64,000 nt of DNA from Garcia nutans (lineage: Eukaryota; Streptophyta; Magnoliopsida; Malpighiales; Euphorbiaceae): the NCBI GenBank assembly GCA_947685225.1, contig CANTUV010000051.1:8246001-8310000 (forward strand), in the 5' to 3' direction. Position numbers and translations under genes: made by a program. This document shows positions 23,107 through 35,300 of this stretch, piece by piece; position 1 is the first letter of the stretch; every line of letters starts with the position of its first letter. Below the pieces are notes generated by a model that did not search any database, had not been told where the DNA came from, and was given only the letters and a program-made list of their open reading frames with translations.

Positions 23107-26100
23107 ATGGAACAAGAAACTATTGATGCCGGCAAGATCCGATCTGATTTCATTCAACTCCTACGTAGCAGACGATCCTCTCAAGCTGAAATCACATACG
23201 AACTATTTTCTTTTCAATTGATTATTTTTGGCCACCGATTTGAGATTTTGTTGATTGATTTCCAGTTCCGCTATCGGTGGAAATTGGAAAACCGGTGGTG
23301 AATCCATTGTATCAGGATGATACGCAGCCCATGGACAAGTGTGAGGTCAATTATTTTGCTTTAATTTCGTCTCAATTCTTTTTCAATTTTTAACTAATAG
23401 AGATTTTCTAAGAAGTTTTAGCTTTTTGGTAGGCAATGGAGTCTTGTCCTAAGGCAGTGATTGAGAATTTTAAAGATTTACTGGTGGAGGAGAATCTTTA
23501 TTTGGGTACTGAGGTTGATTTCAGCTTCTTTTTTTTTTTTTTAATGTTTGAATAAATATATTTAAATAAAATGCTTAATAAATTAAACGAAAGAGGGAGG
23601 AGAGCAAGGGCGTTTGCCTGTTTTAATTCTAAGTTTGAAAGAAAGCAAAGAGAGAAGACCTGCTATTGTTTTCCTGCACTGTACAAATAGGTGCAAAGAG
23701 TGGCTGAGGCCCTTGCTTGAGGTATATATAGCTACTCCTGCTTATTTCTCAAGTTCTTTGTTGTTTAAGCTTCAATGTATAATTAAGCCTGGACTTTTAT
23801 GGAGAAGAGAATGTTTTTTTTTATTCTTTTTTGTTTCAGGCCTATGCTTCACGGAGATATATAGCTATTGCAATTGACTCTCGCTACCATGGCGAACGTG
23901 CCAAGTATAAAACTGCTTATCAAGATGTAAGAACATGATTCCACTATACAGGTTCTTTTTTAAATTAGTTTGATCATGCGGATATTCATTGTTAATTTTT
24001 GTCAAATTTCTTACTCCAAGAGAATCAGATTATATGCAAGGTTCGTTCTCTTTCTAATATGGGTTGTGCAATAGCACAATAAAACTATATGGATTTTTTT
24101 CAGTAAGTATTGCCTATTTGCCTTAATTAGTTATTGGGATTAAAATTAGTTTTTCAAAAATATTTCATTTTACATATTATTAAAAATAACAATTTGCATG
24201 TATTATTTAACAGTTCTAATATTATGTTTTTTTTGAAGCTTTTATGATTCAAATATATGTAATTTATCTTAAAAAATTAATAAGCTTCAATTAGTAAGGT
24301 TTTTCCCAATGACTAAAAGCTCAATTTAGCTTTCATGATTTTTTATTAGCGTAATCAAACCTAAAATTAATTTTTTGTCTTAAATTCATAAGTCTTTTTA
24401 ATTTTGGTTCTATTTAGTTTATTTTTTTTTAAAAGAACATTAAAAAATATTTTTCATAAAAATTTATGTAATAAGAATTAACTTTTACATTTGTTAAAAG
24501 TAAAATATTACAAATTTTTTGAAATAAAAAAAATGGAAAAGGAAAACAAGCCCAGAATTCTTTCATGTGCTTCAAGAAAGCTCAGAAAATATTTGTTCTT
24601 GAAGCCCAGTGAATAATATTAGTATTTCAGACGAAGTTAATTTGAATTTGATTGAATTTCGTTAAAAATCATGAGCTAAATTGCTCCTTAAGCCTTTTCT
24701 TGATCCAACTATTCAAGTAACCATATCAAATTAGTAGAAAATTCTAAGATGGACCTGGTCCATGTCCCCACTCATGGACCAGATCAAATTAGCATGCATC
24801 TACGTACATTAAATATTGTTTGGGAGATGATTAAAGTAAATGATTTTTGACACAATTAATGTTTTATTAGTTGCTTAAGCATTAAATAATATCTAACCTT
24901 AACATCGAAATGTAGGCTCTTGTGTCATCATGGCAAAACGGTGATACAATGCCATTCATATTTGATACGGTAATTTCCCTATCTATAGAGAACTACTAAA
25001 ACCTGATTTATGAAGTCTTTACATTAAAAAACCCATGAAATTGTAATCGGGGTTTAATTAATTCTTGGATAATTACTTTACTTGACAAGATAATAAATAG
25101 GATTGGCTATTGCAGGTTTGGGACTTGATAAAACTGGCAGATTATCTTACAGAGAGAGAAGATATAGACCCCTAAGAGGATTGGAATTACTGGTGAATCA
25201 CTGGGAGGTTGGTTAATTATTAAATTGAACATAGATCACTATAGATGTTAAGGTCTTATAACAACACTTTCTGTGGAGTTATCTACCGCAGGAATGCATG
25301 CTTGGTTTGCTGCTGCTGCTGACACCAGATATACAGTGGTTGTCCCAATAATCGGTGTGCAGGTATGTCTAGTAAAATGATCAAACTTAGGACACATTTG
25401 GTTCGCAGAGTACTGGAATAGTAGTTCCATGGAATAATTATTCAGTGGACTGGAATTGGTATTTTTCGTTTATTATAAAATTTATATTTCATATTAAATT
25501 TCAATTAGAAATTGTGATTTATAAATTTTTTATTCCATATATGCTTTTGATTAAAGCTGAGAATAACTATATTTTACGTGAAATAGTTATTCTATTTTCA
25601 TTCTATTTCCTTGCTCCTTCATAAACCAGGCGAGCCCTTGAAGAAAACTTGGCAAATATATGTACTTTCATATTCAATAACTATAGTTGGATTGTATGCA
25701 TTGCAATTATAGGGGTTTCGTTGGGACATAGACAATGCTAAGTGGCAAGCACGGATTAACAGTATAAGACCTGTATTTGAAGGTATAACTAGATATGATT
25801 ACAGATTAAAGCACATAATCAAGATTCCTGCAAAAAAACCAAGTCATTTGCTCTTGTCATCATATATTCAATTTAATGGTAACTTTGCGCTCCATTTTTC
25901 TTTTATTATCAAGCAGCATTCATTGTGAAACTTGGCGAGCAATCTTTTTTACTTTTCTGAATGAACCATTAATTGTAAGGAAAAATTTGGTATGTAGTTA
26001 TGAGAAATGATTAATTAATCAATAAGAAATTAATTGGTTAAGATAATATTCATATTATTGCATGAATTATGTACTTATAAATAGTATGTATTTTGTTTCA

Positions 26101-27446
26101 CAAGGTGCATGTATATAACATTGAATACTGAATTTCTTGCACTATGAATGGAGTATTTGCAGCATGTGTTGCTCTGACTGATTGAGTTTCTGGCTGCAGA
26201 AGCACAAAAGGATTTAGGCAAAAATGCAATTGATAAAGAAGTAGTGGAGAAGGTCAGAATAGTTTAGCTGGCGGCTTTTATTTCCATTTTGGAATTACTG
26301 TGGTTATGTTTGGTACAAGAGATTTTATATGAGTGATTTCGAGCAACTTATGGATTCGTTTGGCACAATAAAAAGAGGATAAAATTGAATGAATCATTAA
26401 AAATTTCTCATTCTCTTGAACCTTTCGTTTTGAGGGTTTTAGAATCGGGAAATCTCCCATTTTATTACGAAAGAAAAAACGTCAATTTCATGGATGTTGT
26501 TTTCATCCCAAACAGACATGAACTGAAAACAAAAATCAAGGTTATTAGGGATTTTAACAAATTCCATGCATTTTAAAATCTTCAATCGCAACATTGCCAA
26601 CATGATTTTTATGCTATTTCCAGTGAGCTAGAATGGATATGAAACTTTACAACTCCTTTATTTCATTCTCCTTTCTTCTGGTCCTTTTCATCATCATGTT
26701 ATTAACCAAGTTACACTTAATTAGAATTAATATTTTTTCCTTCCTTATCATCTGAATTCCCTACACTGGTTTCTCTGTCTAAATTGGATTTATTTCTTAA
26801 TTATTCTTTACGTCCATTCCTTATCAGGTCTGGGATAGGATTGCTCCAGGTCTGGCCTCTAGCTTTGATTCGCCATACACAATTCCAGCCATATCTCCAC
26901 GTCCTCTGTTGATTCTTACTGGTAATGTTATTTATTTCCTGCGCTACAATAACCTACACTCAAATCAAATAAAGAAGTGGTTAAAGTTGATGGACTCGTA
27001 CATTCACGTAAATAAAACTCATTTTACCACGTCAGTTTTTTCAATTGCTGAACCCAGGAATAATCTTAGTACTTAGATTATGATTGTTCATCAAAGATTG
27101 AATTATTTGTTTGGGCTTGGAAATTATATATAGGTGAAAAGGATGGTCGTTGCCCTATTGGGGGTTTAGAAATTCCCAAAGAAAGCACAGAGAGCTTATG
27201 AAGAAGCCCATTGTCTGGACAAGTTTAAGGTATGAACTTGTGTATTCTTTTGAAAGGAGACTATATAAATATGTATCACGTACTATATAAATTCCTTAAT
27301 ATTTGGATATACCAAAAAAAAAGTAATTTATTTGATTTTGCCTACATAACATGCAGCTAGTTGTACAATCTGGAATTTGGCATCGAATGACTCCATTAAT
27401 GGTGAAAGAAACAAGTACTTGGTTTGACGAGTTCCTCAAGGAATGA
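23107..27446 (+). pseudogene. Second alpha/beta-hydrolase copy, pseudogene with all 13 exon positions kept
   Basis: Exons matching the intact gene are 23107-~23187, 23266-23345, 23433-23513, ~23596-23721, 23840-23926, 24916-24969, 25116-25207, 25292-25362, 25713-25782, 26200-26252, 26828-26921, 27134-27229 and 27357-27446. Sequence identity is high in exons and traceable in introns, so it arose by DNA duplication, not retroposition. Breaks seen: (a) the exon 1 donor GT is gone (intact copy GAAG|GTTAAG, here GCTGAAATCA); (b) one extra C in a four-C run near 25169-25172 makes GAC CCC TAA; (c) exon 12 is 2 nt shorter and hits TGA after AGC TTA; (d) the upstream TATA box is deleted. The elbow GESLGG is still encoded after the first frameshift. 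Exon 4's acceptor is purine-rich and uncertain. Confidence 0.88.
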
Positions 27447-28158
27447 TGCTATTCAGTACCTGCGGTATGCTATTGCCTGTTAATTTTACGTTAGGCGTGG
27501 AGGTCATGTAAGAATGTATCTAGTTACCATATGTTCAAGTTGTTAATTGTCATATGCTAAAAGTCCCTCGGGCAATCATGATGTTTTAAGTTATACTATG
27601 ATTCCGGTTAAAAATTCATATCTCTATTAAATGATTTTCTTCGAACCTCTAGCAAGTCTTCAATGTTTTGCAATGGTATGCATATTGAATTTAGCAGAAA
27701 GAAGCAGGAAACTGTGAAGTTATAGGGTTTGGCAGAGTTTGGCTGTGATAAAATCCTTTTAACTGAATCCACTTGACAGAAACCCGTGTTGCCTTGTATA
27801 GGGGCAATTGAATCCTCTTTTTATCCTCTTTTTCGAGACTTTAACTCCTCTTCCAATAAAAAGAAAATATGTTTGAAATTAATCTCATAAGGAAGTTCTG
27901 AAGGCTGGTGGACAACCTAACTGGCATAACTCTATACTTTCATCTTCATGGACAATGGAGAGCAAAAATAAAGAAGCAACAAGAAGAGCTTGTCCAACAA
28001 GATTGTTGATATAATTTCAGTACCCAGTTCAAGGCCATAGCATACAAATATAGTTTTGACTTTCAACAGTATAGGAAAATTATATTGGCATTTATCAAGA
28101 GTTCAACACTGATCATAGCATGCCATTATACATAACATTATAAATTCATTGCACAAAT
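27447..28158. other. Convergent 3' regions of the hydrolase pseudogene and PEX4
   Basis: No open frame or RNA is recognisable. The two transcription units point at each other, so this holds their 3' UTRs and terminators. Confidence 0.5.
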
Positions 28159-29921
28159 TCACCCTTTCTTTGGTGTAGCCGCGAGTCTAGTATACATTCT
28201 TGCCATGGATTGGTAACCCCTGATATCTCCAGCACGTAGAAGATTGCCTATAGAAGAGGGAATGGTCAGTAAGATGAAACATCATCAGGGTGTATACATA
28301 ACACTATAAAGCTCACAGGTAGAAAAACATAGAAAATCTTTTATTAGTCAAAGCTCAAAGACCTTAGTTAATGCCTTCAATCTCATAGCTCTCCAGACTT
28401 TCAGAAATAGACTCAAATTCTATTTACATGTTTTGCCATCTTAATACATCACATGCAATTGGTTCTAGCACAAAAGTCTGAACTAAAATAGACCACCATT
28501 AACATACCAACTATTTACAGTTCGACCTTCTTAGTTTATACTTCTTCAAGCAACATCTTGGTGACAGGGTGAACTACAAAATGTACATTGGCCAAGATAA
28601 TGAAATGGGTACGTACCAAGAAAAGGATATCTTCAATGGTTTAGGATCATCATTACCAACTAGCATAATATATCATATTTCTTTTATTTCCATAACATGT
28701 GACTGGTTACAGTGATAATTTTTAAACAAAAGATACCGCGTCAACCCTCATAACCTGATACTCACACCATTGCATATTAAAAGATGGTCCATGTCAAGGG
28801 AGATAATAAATCCTTTTCCACTTCAATCAGACAAATCCAAAATGTTGAAACAGAAAGCATTAAACATGGAATGACTTACCTGAATAAAGGGCTATCAGGT
28901 TCAGGGTGGGCCATCAAAGCAATTATAGCTCTGCAAACAGATTGAAGCGTCCAAGCTGGGCTCCATGCATTCTTCAAGATATCAAGACATATCTCCCCTG
29001 TCTGCCAGAGAAATAAATAACAAATCAGAATAGCCAACACTCTCATCATCATCATACTCTACAGTAATTTATGATAGGAAAAAAAATAGAGTAACTGGGT
29101 AACCTAGAATATAACCAGGCCAATACACAGGCTTCTGGTATAATCTGAGACCCAAAGAATTTACCCCAAGTGTCAGAGGGTCAGTTCCATATGGTTCTCC
29201 GAATAGAGGAAGAGAAGAATAAAAATATAAAGCACCAATGTAGCATTCAGGTAAAATCATTCAAATGTTTAATGAACATCAAGCAACGAACCAAAAGAGA
29301 GAGCTATAATGCTGTTTGTACCTTAAAATGAACATTGGGATGAAATATTTTTGTTAGGAAGCGCACTTGAGGAGGTTGCAAAGGATACTGCTCTGGAACA
29401 GAAAAGGCAAGTTGGAAAACTCCACCCTCGAAGGGAGTCTCTGTTGGTCCCTAAGCACAGAAGCAGAAAGATCATCCCATTGAACAACTCAATTCACTCA
29501 TATTGCCATGACAACTAAGCCTACCTTGATAAGAGCAGTCCACTTAAAGATGTTGGAATCATCACAAACTAATTGAATATCAGGATCAGCTGCTTTCTCT
29601 CGCTGAACCTCTTTGTATTCTTTGAATAGCCTTGCCCTTGATGTCTACACAAGGCATAAGATACACAGCAAAGTTTATAGGTAATGGCTCAAATTTCTCA
29701 AACCCCTAAGCAAGACCTATTTCCATATAACTTTAAAGCCAGAATCTACCGATACAAGCTGCATAATGCCCATCGTCCAACCAGTCCAACCCAATCTCTT
29801 GTAAATGTTAAACAGTATTTTACAATACTAGACTTATAGAACTCTCTCTCTCTCTCTCTCTCTCCACAGACAAATATACAAAGAATTAAAAGACCAAGAA
29901 GAAATGAGACTCAACCTGCAT
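28159..29921 (-). CDS. PEX4: Peroxisomal ubiquitin-conjugating enzyme E2 (peroxin 4), possible frameshift at exon 4/5
   Basis: Coding exons on the minus strand are 29921-29916 (ATG CAG only), 29644-29525, 29450-29322, 29001-28880 and 28247-28159. The product carries the E2 HPN motif (IFHPNVHF) and the catalytic Cys90 in TGEICLDILKNAWSPAW. PEX4 is anchored to the peroxisome by PEX22 and ubiquitinates the import receptor PEX5 so it can be recycled (family knowledge). Each splice border is GT-AG. At the last junction the exon ends PDSPL then TTCAG, whereas the family has four residues (NCDS) and then GNLLR. Eight nucleotides seem to be missing, which shifts exon 5, although exon 5 itself encodes a good C-terminus (GNLLRAGDIRG...PKKG) in another frame. 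Either this copy is damaged, the base sequence has an error, or splicing differs from what I see. Expected family length is 157 aa. Confidence 0.85.
29842..29867. repeat. (CT)n microsatellite in the first PEX4 intron
   Basis: About 13 CT dinucleotides lie between the two-codon first coding exon and exon 2. On the transcribed strand this is a (GA)n run, not a pyrimidine tract. Confidence 0.9.
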
Positions 29922-30390
29922 GCTAGTCTTTGCTCGGTAATCCAATAAACTTCAGAAGTCCAAAAAATCCGATAAAATAACTGCATGATTTGGAGGATTA
30001 AGTTAATATGTAAGGCATAAAGATTATAAATTTTTAATTCAAACGGATCAAGCAATTCAAAATCTTTTACAATCAAACCAATAAAAAAGATCCATTAGGG
30101 TTTAAAACAACGAATTTTAAAAAATTTAACAGACAATCCCAGAAAATAATTTGATCAAAATCCACACATAACAGCAATACACTAAACTCCTCGTTGAATG
30201 AAACAAAAAATCATTCAATCCAGATTGATAATTAAGAAAGAGAAAATATTTTAAACGATTCAAAAAAATTTCTAACTTTTTTCGTTCGAATTTTCTCGGC
30301 AAACAAACAGATTAAACAGCAATCGATCTTAATTGGCAGATCGAAGTGAAGTTATTACCAATAATTATGAAGACAGAATTGGAAACTCAC

Positions 30391-30517
30391 CTGATGTAAG
30401 TTAGACCAGAAATGAGATGATCTAGACAAGAGTCGTCGTTGATAATCTGATTCGCTATTGCGAAAAGGTCGGCTGTCTTTATGAGTTCTGATCATCTGCT
30501 TTCCGATCTATATATAG
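30391..30517 (-). promoter_or_regulatory. PEX4 5' UTR exon, UTR intron donor and TATA box
   Basis: On the minus strand a TATATATAG box lies at about 30508-30516 and a clean donor (CATCAG|GTGAGT) near 30390. This implies a leader exon of about 80-90 bases and a 5' UTR intron before the ATG exon at 29921. The UTR acceptor, perhaps near 29955, is not certain. Confidence 0.55.
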
Positions 30518-30651
30518 TATTTTGATCCTTGCAGTATTGGACCATCTCAACTGTCTAGATAAAATTTTGAACTTACAATATCTAAAATTAATTATGGCTC
30601 TTTATAAGGGTACTCTAGAAGGACTCATTAATTATAAGAAATTTCTATTGT

Positions 30652-30676
30652 TGTGTGTGTGTGTGTGTGTGTGTGT
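30652..30676. repeat. (TG)n microsatellite
   Basis: About 12 TG repeats are followed by poly-T in the spacer between PEX4 and VTE1. Confidence 0.9.
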
Positions 30677-30689
30677 TTTTTTTAAATTT

Positions 30690-32316
30690 TTAGGAGGATG
30701 TGCAAAAAGGCTCATAAGATTTATATGCAAAGGTATAAATTGATCCTTAAATTTTATTTTAATTTATTTATATAATTAAAATTTTAAAAAATTAACAAAT
30801 TAATTATTTTTTTAATAAGAAGCTAACGACCAATAACAGTGTTTAGTTTTTCTTTTAAATGTATAAATTCCCCTTGTATTACACTTATGGGAAATCACAA
30901 AAATTTATAATGGAATGTTAAATTTATGATATCAATAAAAATTTATAATAGAATGTTAAATTTTTCTTAAAAATTTTATAAAAATATAAAATAGATGAAG
31001 AAAAAGAATAATCATGTCCTATGTGAAACTTATGGGTGATAACAAAATCAAAACGGATGTGAAATTACTAGAATTGCACAGTCAATAAGAAATTGCATAC
31101 TAATTTCAAAAGAAAAAATTATTGAAAGAACGGTGTCAATGATAAGCAACAAAGAGGCAAGTTTATCACTGGAACAATTGCCGAACGTTTTTATTATATT
31201 CTTCATTCTTAAATTTTAATTGCATGAATCCGGTGAAAACTAGCCATATGATAATAAACGAAAGCCATAATTAACTTTTACAATAGTGTTAATGGTCAAA
31301 TATATATATATAGTCTAATAAATTTATAAAATTTATTTTTTTTATTTATTGAGATCTCATTTTAATTATTTTATTTATATAATATTTATTTATTTTTTAT
31401 TAACAGTTATTTATATTAACAAATATTAATTATTTTATCTCTTATATTTATATATTATGTATCAAACAGATACGTTATTAATTTGATATAACTTAATATA
31501 ATTTAACAAATTTATATTTATAAATTAATAAAAAATAAAATTAAAAAATTATATAATTAAATTAAAATTTTAAAAAATAAATTGACTAAATACTATAATT
31601 TATAATTTTATGAGTTAAATATGTATTTGCTGTAAAACACAGTGAATGCCATGAATATCTTTATTAATATTTTTTTTAGTTAGTCATGGCCGCAATAATA
31701 GAGATCTTATACAACTATAAAACGATAAAATTAAAGTTGAAAGGAATATTAAATAATTAATGATTTTTTTTTTTGTATATAAAAAGAGATAGAGACAGAA
31801 TATATATCATCAGACGATTTTAAAACTAATAATATTTAATATGATAAATTTATCATATTTTTTTAATTTACATACGTTTTTATTTTCAAAAATTTTATTA
31901 GGATAATAAAATGATGAATACTTTATTTTTTTTATAAATTGTTTTTTTTGAAGGTTTTTTTTATAAATTGTTAATGTAAAATGACAGAATAATTAATTTA
32001 TGAATGAAATAAAAAAAAATTTGTACGATGATGATTTTGTTGATTTAATGAGTTTTTGCTCTTTTCAAACATCAAAATAGTAATTTTTCTGAAAAGCACA
32101 GCGCCTTATCATATCATTTGGAGGCAGGTAATAGGCGAGGAGTTAAAATCAGTTGGCTTTAACGTTAGTTCTCTCATGTCTGTATTGTCTGGTTTCTCAG
32201 TTTTGCCGCCACATTTCAGCCACCTGTTGTTTCATTGACAGCCTTATTCTCCCAGTCTCCGATTTCATTTACATAAGCACACACACTTCTTCACGTTACT
32301 CTCTCTATATCCAGCA
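30690..32316. other. AT-rich spacer and VTE1 upstream region
   Basis: The region upstream of VTE1 is mostly AT-rich with homopolymer runs. The final ~100 bases turn pyrimidine-rich (CTCTCTCTATATCCAGC), like a plant 5' UTR. No confident TATA box was found. Confidence 0.45.
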
Positions 32317-35300
32317 ATGGAAACTAACTTACAGCACTCGCTCAACCACCTCCACCACTTCTCCCCAAACCAGCGATTTCCGGCCGTTAACCCTATTTCT
32401 TCCATTAAACCCTTCCAAAGCTCCGTCAGTTCTAATTGCCGGTCACTTAAGTTAGGGTTCCGATCATCGACTTCCCGACTGGTATCTGTTTCCAATTCTA
32501 TCACTAACCCAGAAGCTTCCTCAGTTGAAAAAGAAAGAGGCGAAATTGATAGCGTGAGTTCTGTTAATCCCGTTTATTCCCCTACCCCTTCTGATCGCCA
32601 GCTTCGAACTCCTCATAGCGGGTAAATTTTAGCTTTTTAGCTATTTTTTTTTCAATTGGGTATTGTTTGCTTGGTTTAATTTGATGTTATTTGCATTCTA
32701 GATTGTTTTGTTATGAGGTTTTTAGGGTTGAATCAGGTACCATTATGATGGATCGACCCGGAAATTTTTTGAGGGTTGGTATTTCAAGGTTGCTATTCCT
32801 GAGCGGAAACAGAGCTTCTGTTTCATGTACTCTGTGGAGAATCCAGCATTTCGTGATAAATTGACTCCTTTTGAAGTCGCCCGACATGGACCTAGATTTA
32901 CTGGAGTTGGGGCTCAGATTCTTGGGGCTTATGACAAGTATATATGCCAATACACTGAAAAATCTCATAACTTTTGGGGCAGTAAGTTTCAGTAATTCAA
33001 ACATCTGGTTGACTTGCTACAAATACGAATCTGCACACGGAACGCATGAACATTCCCAACATTCTTGTTTTCCGTCTCTCTTGTTTCCATTTTGTAGTCT
33101 TTTGCCTTAAATGGATGAAGTTTCTCTGTTCAGCTTCTAATTAAATAATTTTTTTATTTCATAGGTAGGCATGAACTTATGTTGGGGAATACTTTTGCGG
33201 CTGAGAAAGGCATACAGCCTCCAACTTGGGAGATTCCTCCTCAGGTTCATATACATTATATGATTTTAACCTTTTTCAGGGAAAATGTTGAAATGCTTAT
33301 GTTCGTAAGTTTTGTTAGAAGTAAAAATTTTCAAGCTTAAATGGATTGGTTACATTAATAATAAGTTTCTATCATTGACTTTTTCTTGAGACTTGCTTTA
33401 GTGTTGCAGGCTTTTTGTCTGTATTGGAATTCAATATAACATGTTCTATATTATGGTTTTTAATTTGATCTGGTCGATTTTCTTAGCTGATAAACTCCAG
33501 TCATATGGTATTGCATCTATGCTGACATTAGTTTGTAACTGCTCAATCTATTACTGAATTAAAAAATTTTCAAATTTTACTTGTATGAGCAACTCCTGTT
33601 GATAAAGTAGGTATTTGGTATTTAGTTGCCCATTGGATGGTTATATAGGAGAAAATAAGACATACATAACATGCCCATTGCATACACTGCATTCGAGTTT
33701 CTACTATTCTGCAGAATGCACTAAGTGCCTCAATTTGTTGATCCTTGAAATACAATAAAAATAAAAACTTTCACACTTTAGTCCCTTAATATTATAAACG
33801 CTTTAGTTTTTTGAAATAATAGTGGCTTACATTGTTATTCTTGCAAAATCTCATAGACTTTTTAGTGTTATCCCCTTTTTTTATTTGTTTCTGTGGCTAT
33901 TTTCTCAATAAAAGTTTCAGTCAAAGATTAGGAGCAAAGTTCTTATTTTCTAATTTTTTCCTTTTTCCCAGTTTCTTATGAGGGAGGGAGAAGGGTTAAT
34001 CTATTTCAATTATGTGAAGAGAACCCAAGTCATAACCTATGGTTTCTTTTATTTGCTAATTTGTGCAGGAGTTTAACGGAAGAGTTTCAGAAGGTTTTCA
34101 AGTCACCCCACTCTGGCATCAAGGTTTTATTTGTGATGATGGCAGGTACCTTGTACTTATATTAGTACTTGTAACCATAGTTCCAAGATTGATTTTTGGA
34201 ATTTACGATCCTGCATTATACGATATCATTTGTTGTAATATACAATAAGATGTTTTCTTAAAGTTAGCTGGTCATTTTAAAAAAAAAAAAAATTAATGGT
34301 GTTCTATGGAAAATGACATATATGGTCACAGCTGCTCACTTGAACTGTTGTCTTTAATATGATCCTATGCCAATATATGTGGAGGCAACTACATTCTTTT
34401 CTCAGATGCCTCTTTAAAGATTGTGGACTAAACCTTCAAATTCTGTTTTTATTCTGACTAATTGACTTTGTTTAGGGTGGTGACTAATCTATCCGACATT
34501 GATAGTTGGTGAAGACTAAATATATTTTCTAGTACCTTCTGTTGTTTCACTTCAACTTGAACATTGTTTTTTTTACATTAGTTATCTTCGAATTGCAGGT
34601 CAGATTATGTGGAAACTGTGAAAACCGCACGCTGGGAGTACTATACTCGCCCTGTTTATGGATGGGGTGATGTGCGATCCCAACAAAAGTCCACTGCAGG
34701 CTGGCTTGCTGCTTTTCCTGTATTTGAACCCCATTGGCAAATATGCATGGCAGGAGGACTTTCAACAGGCATTGGCTTATCTCCTTATAACTAATCAGCA
34801 ATTAGAACTTAAAAAAAAAAAAGAACCCCATAGTTCCTGTCCCTTGTGATTGCATAATCTCTAATGGTGCTTAACAATTTGCTACTAATAAAATGGTACA
34901 TCTAATGCGACTCGAGCTATTATAGAAGAATTTGTATAGGTAGCAGAATTTAGTAAGTTTGGACCTCATGCATTCTATTTGTGGTGCCTATGCTACTTTT
35001 GAGGTTATGTGGGAATAAGTTTGTGAGATACAACATTTGCAGATTTGAAGAGAAATTTGTTTTCTAGTTTTTGTTTTGTGTTACGGTGTATTGAAGCTGT
35101 AAGTTTAATGCGTTAGTTTTGACTGGATTGCAGGCTGGATAGAGTGGGATGGTGAAAGATTTGAGTTCAAAGATGCACCTTCTTACTCAGAAAAGAACTG
35201 GGGTGGAGGCTTCCCAAGGAAGTGGTTTTGGGTAAGTGTTTAATTCATCCTCGGCATGTCAGCAAATGATCAGTTTCTTCATTGATAATATCATTTTTGC

